This document shows positions 25,715 through 33,070 of a DNA stretch of 37,234 bases, in pieces. The notes below the pieces were generated by a model that saw only the letters and a list, made by a program, of their open reading frames with translations, made no database searches and was not told where the DNA came from. Location: assembly GCA_040390855.1 (NCBI GenBank), contig JAZJXO010000022.1:1-37234 (forward strand), in the 5' to 3' direction. This DNA comes from Parvibaculum sp040390855. Lineage in GTDB: Bacteria; Pseudomonadota; Alphaproteobacteria; Parvibaculales; Parvibaculaceae. Made by a program: the position numbers and the translations under genes. Every line of letters begins with the position of its first letter. Position 1 is the first letter of the stretch.

Positions 25715-27094
25715 TTGAGTAAAGAGACATCCAACGGACCGTCGCGCGGAACAACGCGTGCTTACGTGCTCGTGCCATGGCTGAAATCAGCCGAGCATGA
25801 CGCGCGCAAGTCCGGTCGTGCCATCCGGTCTCAGGAAGCACGGCTGGAAGAGGCCGTGGGCCTTGCCGCCGCCATCCATCTCGACATTGTCGGCACCAGC
25901 GTTGTGCAGCTTGTCGAGATCAAGCCCGCCACGCTGATAGGCGAGGGCAAGGTCGAGGAACTCAAAGGTCTGCTCGCCGAGCTTCAGGTCGAACTTGTGA
26001 TCGTGGACGGGCATCTCTCGCCCGTGCAGCAGCGTAATCTGGAAAAGGCATGGAGCCTCAAAATCCTCGACCGCACGGGCCTCATTCTGGAAATCTTCGG
26101 CGAGCGCGCGAACACGAAGGAAGGCGCGTTGCAGGTCGAACTGGCTCATCTCAATTATCAGAAGAGCCGTCTCGTGCGGAGCTGGACTCACTTGGAGCGC
26201 CAGCGCGGCGGCTTCGGCTTTCTGGGTGGTCCGGGTGAAACGCAGATCGAAGCTGACAGGCGCGTCATTCAGGAGCGCATCGCCAAGATCGAGAAGCAGC
26301 TCGAAAGCGTGAAGCGCACGCGTGAACTGCACCGCAAGACGCGGCGCGAAGTGCCTTATCCGATTGTCGCGCTGGTGGGCTACACCAACGCGGGCAAATC
26401 GACCATGTTCAACCGGCTTACCGAAAGCGATGTGTTTGCCGAGAACCTCTTGTTCGCCACGCTCGATCCCACCATGCGTGCTGTCAAACTGCCGAGCGGA
26501 CGGAAAATTATTTTGTCGGACACGGTGGGTTTTATTTCCGATCTGCCAACGCATCTCGTCGCGGCCTTCCGCGCCACGCTGGAAGAAGTGCTGGAAGCCG
26601 AAATCGTGCTCCATGTGCGTGATGCGGCGCATGAAGAGAGTGACATCCAGAAAGCCGACGTTGAAAGCGTGTTGGGCTCGCTCGGTCTCATGGGTCCAAA
26701 AGTCAAAGGCACGCCGCGCCCGCTCATCGAAGTTCTGAACAAGATCGACTGCCTCGATGCCGCCCGTCACGATGCGATTGTCAATACGGCGTCGCGCGAA
26801 ACCATGACGGTGGCGACCTCCGCGCTGACAGGGGAGGGCGTCGATCATCTCCTCGCGCTTATCGACACATATGTGATCGACGAAGGCACGCCGATCACCT
26901 TCGATCTGTTGCCATCGGAAGGCGAGGCGCTGGCCTGGCTCTATGAGAACGGTCAGGTGCGCCAGCGCGATACGACCGATGATGGTCTCGTCACGCTGGA
27001 AGTCGTTTTGCCCGATGCCGAAATAGGCCGGTTGGAAAAGCGATTCCCCAAAATCGCCGCGCGCCACACTTTGCCTGAACGGGTTGTTGATTGA
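25715..27094 (+). CDS. hflX: ribosome-associated GTPase HflX
   Basis: GTPase that binds 50S subunits and splits stalled or stressed ribosomes in the family. The N-terminal HflX domain contains GEGKVEELK and the glycine-rich RGGFGFLGGPGETQIE-type segment, followed by a coiled coil. The G domain has G1 GYTNAGKS, G3 SDTVGFISDLPTHLV and G4 NKID. The 459-residue length is normal. The start is a TTG at 25715. The stop overlaps the next ATG (TGATG). Confidence 0.96.
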   Translation: MSKETSNGPSRGTTRAYVLVPWLKSAEHDARKSGRAIRSQEARLEEAVGLAAAIHLDIVGTSVVQLVEIKPATLIGEGKVEELKGLLAELQVELVIVDGHLSPVQQRNLEKAWSLKILDRTGLILEIFGERANTKEGALQVELAHLNYQKSRLVRSWTHLERQRGGFGFLGGPGETQIEADRRVIQERIAKIEKQLESVKRTRELHRKTRREVPYPIVALVGYTNAGKSTMFNRLTESDVFAENLLFATLDPTMRAVKLPSGRKIILSDTVGFISDLPTHLVAAFRATLEEVLEAEIVLHVRDAAHEESDIQKADVESVLGSLGLMGPKVKGTPRPLIEVLNKIDCLDAARHDAIVNTASRETMTVATSALTGEGVDHLLALIDTYVIDEGTPITFDLLPSEGEALAWLYENGQVRQRDTTDDGLVTLEVVLPDAEIGRLEKRFPKIAARHTLPERVVD

Positions 27095-27915
27095 TGCCTG
27101 ATCGTATGGAAAAGGTTGCGCAGTTGATCCGCGACGTTGCGGCGCAGGAAATCATGCCGCGTTACAAGATGCTCGCCAAAAGCGACATCGAAGAAAAATC
27201 GAAAGGCGATCTCGTCACGGTCGCGGACCGCCTCGCCGAATTATGGTTGACACCACGGCTTGAGGCGCTGGTCGCGGGTTCGCGTGTGCTGGGCGAAGAG
27301 GCGAGTGCCGCCACGCCTGATCTTCTGAAAATCGTCGAGAGTGATACACCTTACTGGACCGTCGATCCGGTGGACGGTACGACAAATTTTGTCGAGGGCC
27401 GCGACACGTTCGGTGTGATGATTGCCTTTGTCGAAGGCGGCGAGGTGCGTCAGGCATGGATTTATCTGCCCGTAACGGATGAATTTGTTATGGCGGAGGA
27501 GGGCGCAGGCGCGTTTCTCCATGCTGCCGGTAATGTGCAGCGTATGGCGTCGGGGCAGGCTCCGCGTGATGCAGAGCGTGTCAGAGGTGCCTTCAACGTG
27601 CGCTTTATGAATGAGACATGGCGCGACCGCGTCGAACTCTTCGCCGACACGGTGCCGCGCAAAAGTCATTACTTCTGTTCGGCCTATGACTATGCCGATC
27701 TCGCACGCGGGCGTCACGATCTCGTAACGTACAATCGTATGATGCCGTGGGACCATGCGCCGGGCTCGCTCATCCTGCGCGAAGCAGGCGGTGTGTTGCG
27801 CGGGCTTGATGATAATGCCGACTACCGGCCCGCAACACTCGGTGCGCCACATCTCGCCGCGCGCGACGAAGCGAGTTGGCAGCACTTTGCCGAAGCGATC
27901 CGCAAGGCAAAATAA
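27094..27915 (+). CDS. inositol monophosphatase family protein
   Basis: A metal-dependent sugar- or nucleotide-phosphate phosphatase of 273 residues. The family motifs are GEE (residues 67-69), DPVDGTTNF (91-99) and PWDHAPGSLILREAGG near residue 218, which together bind the metals and phosphate. Candidates are inositol monophosphatase, histidinol phosphatase or a 3'-phosphoadenosine phosphatase; the sequence does not decide. ATG 27094 overlaps the hflX stop (TGATG), preferred over the in-frame TTG at 27091. It is the last gene of the nitrogen-regulation strand and meets mazG tail to tail with no spacer. Confidence 0.88.
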   Translation: MPDRMEKVAQLIRDVAAQEIMPRYKMLAKSDIEEKSKGDLVTVADRLAELWLTPRLEALVAGSRVLGEEASAATPDLLKIVESDTPYWTVDPVDGTTNFVEGRDTFGVMIAFVEGGEVRQAWIYLPVTDEFVMAEEGAGAFLHAAGNVQRMASGQAPRDAERVRGAFNVRFMNETWRDRVELFADTVPRKSHYFCSAYDYADLARGRHDLVTYNRMMPWDHAPGSLILREAGGVLRGLDDNADYRPATLGAPHLAARDEASWQHFAEAIRKAK

Positions 27916-28728
27916 TTATTCGCGCTCTTCCTGTTTGGCTTCGTTCCACATTGCGTCCATCTCTTCGAGATTGGATTGCGTCAGTGTGCGTCCCTGAGCG
28001 CCGAGCTTTTCCTCGATACGTCCGAAGCGACGGCGGAACTTCGCATTGGTCCGGCGCAGCGCGGCTTCGGGATCAATCTTCAGGTGCCGCGCGAGGTTGG
28101 CGTAGACAAAAAGAATATCACCGAACTCGTCTTCCAGCCGGTCCTTGTCGCCGCCCTTGGCAAGCTCGTGCGACAGCTCCAGCATTTCTTCGTTGAGTTT
28201 GTCGAGCACGCTGTCCGTGCTCGGCCAGTCGAAGCCGACTCTGGCGGCACGTGCTTGCAATTTCAATGCGCGGGTGAGGGCGGGCAGGTTGAGCGGCACA
28301 TCATCAAGCAGGCTTTGCTTTGCGGCTTTGCCCTTGGCCGCTTTTTCCTCGGCCTTGATTTCTTCCCAGCGGGTGCTGACGCTGCCTGCCGAGCGGGCTT
28401 TCTCGTCACCGAAAACATGCGGATGACGGCGGATCATTTTCTCGCAGATCGCTCGCACCACATCTTCAAAGCAAAACTCCTTTGCCTCTTTCGCCATTTG
28501 CGCGTGGAAGACAACCTGCAACAGCAGGTCGCCCAGCTCGTCGCGCAATTCGCTCATGTCGCCGAGTTCGATTGCGTCGGCCACTTCATAGGCTTCTTCG
28601 ATTGTATAAGGCGCGATGGTTGCAAAGTTTTGTTCCAGATCCCACGGGCAGCCGCCATCGGGGTTGCGCAACTGCGCCATGATCTCGATGAGCGCGTCGA
28701 TGCGGTTCAGATTGTCCGGTATGTTCAT
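27916..28728 (-). CDS. mazG: nucleoside triphosphate pyrophosphohydrolase MazG
   Basis: House-cleaning enzyme that hydrolyses NTPs to NMP and pyrophosphate. Two MazG repeats are visible: the first has NPDGGCPWDLEQ and the metal-binding helices TIEEAYEVADAIE and ELRDELGDLLLQVVFHA; the second has NEEMLELSHEL and EDEFGDILFVYANLARHL. Length is about 270 residues from ATG 28728, which lies 8 bases after the stop of the HAD gene; a TTG at 28743 would add 5 residues. It is probably co-transcribed with the HAD and metallo-hydrolase genes. Confidence 0.94.
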   Translation of the reverse strand: MNIPDNLNRIDALIEIMAQLRNPDGGCPWDLEQNFATIAPYTIEEAYEVADAIELGDMSELRDELGDLLLQVVFHAQMAKEAKEFCFEDVVRAICEKMIRRHPHVFGDEKARSAGSVSTRWEEIKAEEKAAKGKAAKQSLLDDVPLNLPALTRALKLQARAARVGFDWPSTDSVLDKLNEEMLELSHELAKGGDKDRLEDEFGDILFVYANLARHLKIDPEAALRRTNAKFRRRFGRIEEKLGAQGRTLTQSNLEEMDAMWNEAKQEERE

Positions 28729-28736
28729 GTCGTCGT

Positions 28737-29327
28737 TTACCAAATGCCAAGGCGGGTCAATTCCTGATCAAGCTGATCATTGGATTTGAACTCTATTGCA
28801 TTCCAGCCGAGCGAACAGGCCTGCTCTGTGTTTTCCTTCTTGTCATCCACAAAAAGAATTTGCTGAGGTGGCAGGCCGAGTGCGGCATCGACGGCTTTGA
28901 AGACAGCTATGTCTGGCTTGGTCGCATGAAATTGCGGCGACAGGAACACATGCCTGAATTTGATGTCGCGCGGAAAAATACTTCGGATGAAAGGCGGGTT
29001 GTTGCTGAAGAGGCCCAGAGTGTAACGGGCTTCAAGACGGGGAAGGGCGTTCCATAATGGCAGGTTTGGTTCGAACACGGAAAGCCACAGGTGGATCGCT
29101 TCGTCCGTCCCAATGATCTTTCCGGCAAAGCGGCTCAGTGTCGTTGCGAGGTCGGAGGCCTCCGCGTGGCCGAGATCAAGCGCCTCAACAATACCGGTTT
29201 GTTAGAGCATGGCGGCAACATCGTCCGTGCTTCGGTTGCAGGCTTTGCTCAGTGCGCCCAGTCTGCGTTGTGCATTATGAAGCAGCAGCACATTGCCCAG
29301 ATCGAACAAGATACATGACGGTTTCAT
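28737..29327 (-). pseudogene. HAD-superfamily phosphatase (YihX-like) interrupted by an in-frame TAA
   Basis: Reading from ATG 29327, 41 codons give motif I (ILFDLGNVLLLHNAQRRLG), then TAA at 29204-29202 interrupts the frame, and the same frame continues without shift for another 154 codons to TAA 28737. The downstream part keeps motif II (LGLFSNN), the motif III lysine (FHATKPDIAVFK) and motif IV (ILFVDDKKENTEQA). Total length of about 195 residues suits a YihX-like phosphatase, in which motif I is D-L-G-N. No ATG follows the stop closely; GTG 29078 would miss motif I. Either a recent nonsense mutation, a base error or programmed readthrough explains it. The first two are more likely. Confidence 0.8.
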
Positions 29328-29361
29328 GCGTTCAGTTTAACGCACAAACAGACATTTGTGC
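29328..29361 (-). promoter_or_regulatory. two overlapping inverted repeats before the HAD gene
   Basis: On the plus strand GCGTT-CAGTTT-AACGC (29328-29343) and GCACAAA-CAGACA-TTTGTGC (29342-29361) are both perfect, and they share two bases, so the hairpins would compete. They lie between the metallo-hydrolase stop and the HAD start codon. Confidence 0.35.
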
Positions 29362-29370
29362 AGCGCGATG

Positions 29371-30021
29371 TCAGGCGTAATTATCGTCGGCCACAAACGG
29401 GTTGCTGCGTCGCTCGGCCCCGAATGTCGAGAGCGGCCCGTGGCCCGGCACGAACGTCACATCATCACCGAGCGGCCAGAGCTTTTCGCGGATCGCTGTG
29501 ACGAGCGATTGATAGTCGCCGCGCGGTAAATCAGTGCGGCCGATAGAGCCTTGGAACAACACGTCGCCGACAATCGCGAGGCGCGCTTCGTTGTTGAAAA
29601 ATATGACGTGCCCGGGTGTGTGGCCGGGGCAATGGCGTACATCAAATGTGAGACCGCCGACATCCACTGTGTCGCCGTTCTCAAGCCAGCGCGTCGGCTC
29701 GAAACCTTCATAGGCGGGAAAACCATATTTCGCGCCTTGCTTGGCGAGATCTGAAATCAGAAACAGATCGTCGCGGTGCGGGCCTTCGATCGGAATGTCG
29801 AGACGCCGCGCGAGTTCGCCTGCCGCCGATGCATGATCAAGATGTCCGTGTGTCAGAAGCACTTTTTCGAGTGTGACGCCGAGTTCTGCGACCGCCGACA
29901 TGATGCGGTCGAGGTCGCCGCCGGGGTCGGAGACAGCACCGCGCATGGTCGTTTCGTTCCACAGCAGAGTGCAGTTTTGCTGGAACGGCGTGACGGGGAG
30001 AATCGCTGCTTTGAGTGTCAT
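29371..30021 (-). CDS. metallo-beta-lactamase-fold hydrolase (glyoxalase II-like)
   Basis: A 216-residue zinc hydrolase. The metal-binding motif THGHLDH is at residues 57-63, followed by HCPGHTPGH near 131-139, GDVLFQGSIGRTD with the bridging Asp, and PGHGPLS near the end. The order and size match the YcbL-like branch of glyoxalase II proteins; a persulfide dioxygenase or another thioester substrate is possible. It heads the minus-strand run that continues with the broken HAD gene and mazG, and it is divergent from the HU gene across 226 bases that should hold both promoters, although I see no strong consensus there. Confidence 0.88.
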   Translation of the reverse strand: MTLKAAILPVTPFQQNCTLLWNETTMRGAVSDPGGDLDRIMSAVAELGVTLEKVLLTHGHLDHASAAGELARRLDIPIEGPHRDDLFLISDLAKQGAKYGFPAYEGFEPTRWLENGDTVDVGGLTFDVRHCPGHTPGHVIFFNNEARLAIVGDVLFQGSIGRTDLPRGDYQSLVTAIREKLWPLGDDVTFVPGHGPLSTFGAERRSNPFVADDNYA

Positions 30022-30247
30022 TTTGCGTCGCGCACTATCGTTGTCGTGGATTGTCGGTTCGCTGAAGTTAGGCAGCGGGAGTGGAATTGTCCAATAAAGA
30101 CGGGCTTTTTTGCGCTTTGGAGACGAAATCTGTGCATAAAGCCTTCGTGCATGATCGAAAAAAGCATTGGGGCACAGCTATTTCTTGGTGTTTTGCACAA
30201 ACTTGTGAAAGATAGTGACAGCTTTCACCAAGGACGAATCACGAATC

Positions 30248-30652
30248 ATGGCCACAAAACCCGCTGCCAAACCTGCTGCAAAGAAGCCCGCTGCCAAGGC
30301 TGCTGCAAAGGCTCCTGCCGCTGCAAAGGCTCCCGCCGCTGCCAAAACGGCCGCTGCAAAAAAGGCTCCGGCGCAAGCCACAGTCCCGCTCTCCAAGCTC
30401 ATCGCAGAGCTGGCTGAGTCGCACGACATGTCGAAGAAAGCCGCTGCGGCATTCTTTGATGCCTTCGTCGAATTGACGGTCAAGAACCTGAAGAAAGGCA
30501 ACAAAGTCCGCATCACCGGTCTTGGCATTCTCGCCGTTCGCAAGCGCGCTGCCCGCATGGGCCGCAACCCTGCCACAGGCGAAGCCATCAAGATCAAAGC
30601 CTCCAAGAAGGTTGCTTTCCGCGTTGCGAAAGACCTCAAGGAAGCCATCTGA
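30248..30652 (+). CDS. HU-family DNA-binding protein with lysine/alanine-rich N-terminal tail
   Basis: The C-terminal 90 residues or so are a complete HU/IHF fold: LSKLIAELAESHDMSKKAAA, then NLKKGNKVRITGLGILAVRKRAARMGRNPATGE with the DNA-intercalating arm proline in GRNPATGE. Before it lie about 45 residues built almost only from Ala, Lys and Pro (KPAAK-like units), giving 134 residues instead of about 90. Such tails resemble eukaryotic histone H1 and the tails of actinobacterial and Deinococcus HU proteins. ATG 30248 starts directly at the tail; AAGGA is about 12 bases before. A strong terminator follows. Confidence 0.93.
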   Translation: MATKPAAKPAAKKPAAKAAAKAPAAAKAPAAAKTAAAKKAPAQATVPLSKLIAELAESHDMSKKAAAAFFDAFVELTVKNLKKGNKVRITGLGILAVRKRAARMGRNPATGEAIKIKASKKVAFRVAKDLKEAI

Positions 30653-30689
30653 TCCGGCTGACTTTTCCGATCAACTGATTGGCGCGAAG

Positions 30690-30722
30690 GGCGATCCGCA
30701 AGGGTCGCCTTTTGTGTTTTTT
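30690..30722 (+). terminator. rho-independent terminator after the HU gene
   Basis: GGCGATCC (30690-30697), loop GCAA and GGGTCGCC (30702-30709) form an 8-bp stem with one G-T pair, followed by TTTTGTGTTTTTT. It lies about 40 bases after the HU stop. Confidence 0.85.
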
Positions 30723-30875
30723 AGGTGGTGTGTTTTCAGAGGGGGAGTAAGTTTTCGAGCGAGCGTGTTCCTGGCACGCGGGCATAAGTTTATTTTCTGG
30801 CTATTCCCCCTGAGGATTTTTCTCTTGGCCGGACACGCTGATGCTCGACGAACCAACCTACGGACTCGACATGGA

Positions 30876-30917
30876 AACCTCGTATTTCTTGCAAGAAAAA
30901 GTTGGTATTTCGAGGTT
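30876..30917 (+). promoter_or_regulatory. inverted repeat with nested palindrome upstream of ridA
   Basis: AACCTCG (30876-30882) and CGAGGTT (30911-30917) flank a perfect 14-base palindrome TTTCTTGCAAGAAA (30885-30898). The structure ends about 60 bases before the RidA start and could be an operator or a leader structure. About 255 bases separate the HU terminator from ridA; I see no gene there. Confidence 0.4.
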
Positions 30918-30977
30918 GCTGGGCTAGGCAGGCGACTGCTATCAAACGCCCGTCTCAAGTACAAAAAGGAACTTAAA

Positions 30978-31325
30978 ATGGCTATCAAACGTCTGAGCCC
31001 CGGCAAACGTATGAGCGAAGGCGTTGTCCATGGTGACCGTATAATTCTCGCAGGTCAGGTGGCCGTTGATGGTCCTGCCGACATCAAAGGTCAGGCCGTC
31101 GCCGTGCTCGCACAGATCGACGCGTTGCTGAAAGATGCCGACAGCGACAAATCTAAGGTGTTGTTTGCACAGATTTTTCTTGCTGACATCGGTGACTACG
31201 TGGCCTTCAACGAAGTGTGGGACGCCTGGGTCGACCAGCAGAACCCGCCCGCGCGCGCCTGTATTCAATCGCCGCTCGTGCGACCTGAATGGAAAGTCGA
31301 AGTGCAGGTCCACGCCGCGCTTTGA
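30978..31325 (+). CDS. RidA/YjgF-family protein
   Basis: A 115-residue member of the YjgF/YER057c/UK114 family, whose best-known member deaminates reactive enamine/imine intermediates. The conserved arginine is in NPPARACIQSPLV. At the position where RidA proper has the second Glu of its C-terminal strand (KIEIEA) this protein has Gln (KVEVQV), so it may belong to another Rid subgroup, and deaminase activity is not assured. I chose ATG 30978 because AAAAGGA lies 7 bases before it; the open frame reaches back into the HU gene, but that part is not similar to anything. Confidence 0.88.
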   Translation: MAIKRLSPGKRMSEGVVHGDRIILAGQVAVDGPADIKGQAVAVLAQIDALLKDADSDKSKVLFAQIFLADIGDYVAFNEVWDAWVDQQNPPARACIQSPLVRPEWKVEVQVHAAL

Positions 31326-31870
31326 CGCGCTGATTGTATAGAGTTTTCGGGCGCAAACAGGATTTCGGCACATGCCGGACTTCAGGTTGCGCTCGATTTC
31401 TTTGTTTAACACAGCAAAATTATTTCCATAATATACATTATCGGTTTTTCGGACTTGAGTTTTCCAATGAAGTCTGTTGTGGATTCGCATAAAAAATGAG
31501 TCTCGTGGCGCAAAAGCTGAGTCTGAATTCCAATGCCGAGTCTGACAATTCTATCAATGGGTTACATCTTATTTTGAGTCACAAAGAGTGATGAATTTGC
31601 GACTTTAACCACGCCAAATATCACGCAATTTACCTTTGCCCCCGATCTTGGCCAAGAAACCGGACTATTAAATGCGCCCTTATCAGTCCCAGGTCGTCGC
31701 GGACTCCCCTAAATTAAGTTGCGTTGTTAAAAATCAGATGTCCCCACATACGGGAACATATCAAAACCGTAAAATTGCCGAGTAACGGAAGACATCGAAG
31801 TCACCCTCCTCCCCGTAGTTTTGTTTTTCAAAATATAGATTACGGCAACACCCATAGCGACAGAGGTCAC
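31326..31870. other. AT-richer stretch without a convincing gene
   Basis: Base composition falls visibly compared with the core genes. It holds three GAGTCT hexamers at 31498, 31519 and 31538, a palindrome CTTGGCCAAG at 31647-31656 and a weak inverted repeat TGTCCC...GGGAACA near 31740. A frame open from 31578 to 31712 has no start codon and no recognisable motif. This looks like the border between the core genome and the glycan cassette, and may contain its promoter. Confidence 0.5.
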
Positions 31871-32134
31871 ATGCCACAAAAGCATGCCTTCGGACTGTGG
31901 AAAGCATACAATTCCAAACTCCTAAACCTGCAGGCGTTTCCGTTATTATGTTTTGATGAGGATGAGAATACCCTTCACAATAAAATGGACGAAGTGTTTG
32001 CTGAGTTGGGACTAAAATCACTATCGGACGAACGTTTTTTCAGCACCGAACTCAAACATCACAAAGTCATAAACAGCCCCATGCCAAGCGATTTGCAGGA
32101 TATTTATACACAGTTGCAACTCATCGCCCGCTAG
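31871..32134 (+). pseudogene. C-terminal remnant of a probable sulfotransferase-family protein
   Basis: The frame is open from 31724, but family-like sequence begins about 31860 (RGHMPQKHAFGLWKAYNSKL). It continues with FPLLCFDEDENTLHNKM, LGL, FFSTELKHH and MPSDLQDIY, a pattern I associate with the last 90 residues of bacterial sulfotransferase-like proteins found in glycan clusters. The N-terminal PAPS-binding half is not present in any frame upstream, so the gene is probably truncated. ATG 31871 would give 87 residues. It ends 13 bases before the first glycosyltransferase. Family call is tentative. Confidence 0.38.
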
Positions 32135-32147
32135 ATGCGTCAGGTAA

Positions 32148-33065
32148 ATGTATAATATTTTACGCCGAAAGCCCTATTTATCGATCATTTTGATCGTATA
32201 CAAAATGCCCGATCAGGCTGACAAGACCCTTTATTCCTTGAGTCCCGCCTATCAGCGGGGGGCAAAGGAGAAGGACTACGAAGTTATTGTGGTCGAGAAC
32301 AGTTCGGACAATCTTCTGGGGGCGGAACGCGCCACCCGGCATGCGCGCAATGTCCGCTATTTTTGCCGCGACGAAGTCCAGCGAACACCTGTCCACGCCA
32401 TCAATTTCGGCGCCTCCAAGGCGCGCGGAACTCATCTGGCTATCATGATTGATGGCGCCCGCATGGTATCCCCGGGCGTGGTGCACAACACACTCCAGGT
32501 ATTTCGGATGGCGCCGAAAGCGGCCGTTTCAACGCTCGGATATCACATCGGTCACAAGCTACAGCAAGTTGCCATTAATGAAGGCTATGACGAAACAGAA
32601 GAGGCAAAGCTGCTGCAGGGTATTCGCTGGCCGGAAGACGGTTATCGCCTCTTCGAGATTGCGGTACTGAGCGGTTCCTGCCAGGGCGGATTTTTCAAGG
32701 CGAATTCCGAAAGCAACTTCATCGCCATGACCATGCGCAGATGGAACAAGCTTGGTGGTATGGACAGCCGATACAATGATTTCGGCGGCGGAAACGCCAA
32801 TCTGGACCTCTACAAACGCCTGCTGGGAACCCCCGGCATTCCTTTCTACCTGCTGTTCGGCGAAGGGTCATTCCATCAGTTTCATGGTGGTGTCACCACA
32901 GGCACGCGCAGCGAGGAAAGAACGCTTGTCTACAAACAACTGACCGAACAGGACATCGCCATACGCGGTCACGACCGCGAAGCGCCAAATGTAAGGCCAA
33001 TTCTGTTCGGTGCCGTCCACCCGTCCGTTTACCGGTTCATTCGCGTGTCACTCGACAAGGTTTAG
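32148..33065 (+). CDS. glycosyltransferase family 2-like protein (first of a tandem pair)
   Basis: A 305-residue protein with a GT-A-type N-terminus (YLSIILIVYKMPDQADKTLY, residues 10-29; then DYEVIVVENSSD). In the place of the usual DxD it has MIDGARMVSPG at about residues 102-112. Later segments are GYRLFEIAVLSG, ESNFIAM, and GEGSFHQFHGGVTTGTR near 250. No membrane segment is seen, so it is probably cytoplasmic or peripheral. It shares most of these segments with the next gene and the two surely arose by duplication. AGG stands just before ATG 32148. Donor and acceptor are unknown. Confidence 0.8.
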   Translation: MYNILRRKPYLSIILIVYKMPDQADKTLYSLSPAYQRGAKEKDYEVIVVENSSDNLLGAERATRHARNVRYFCRDEVQRTPVHAINFGASKARGTHLAIMIDGARMVSPGVVHNTLQVFRMAPKAAVSTLGYHIGHKLQQVAINEGYDETEEAKLLQGIRWPEDGYRLFEIAVLSGSCQGGFFKANSESNFIAMTMRRWNKLGGMDSRYNDFGGGNANLDLYKRLLGTPGIPFYLLFGEGSFHQFHGGVTTGTRSEERTLVYKQLTEQDIAIRGHDREAPNVRPILFGAVHPSVYRFIRVSLDKV

Positions 33066-33070
33066 CCCAA

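Noticed and set aside
30250..30380. Repeat array in the HU gene as a CRISPR or minisatellite
   Set aside because: The units are irregular codons for Ala, Lys and Pro without spacers, so this is low-complexity coding sequence.
30522..30977. N-terminal extension of the RidA frame back into the HU gene
   Set aside because: It crosses the HU terminator, and the internal ATG has a proper ribosome binding site and gives a normal RidA length.
31578..31712. 44-codon open frame in the AT-rich border
   Set aside because: No start codon, no ribosome binding site and no recognisable motif.
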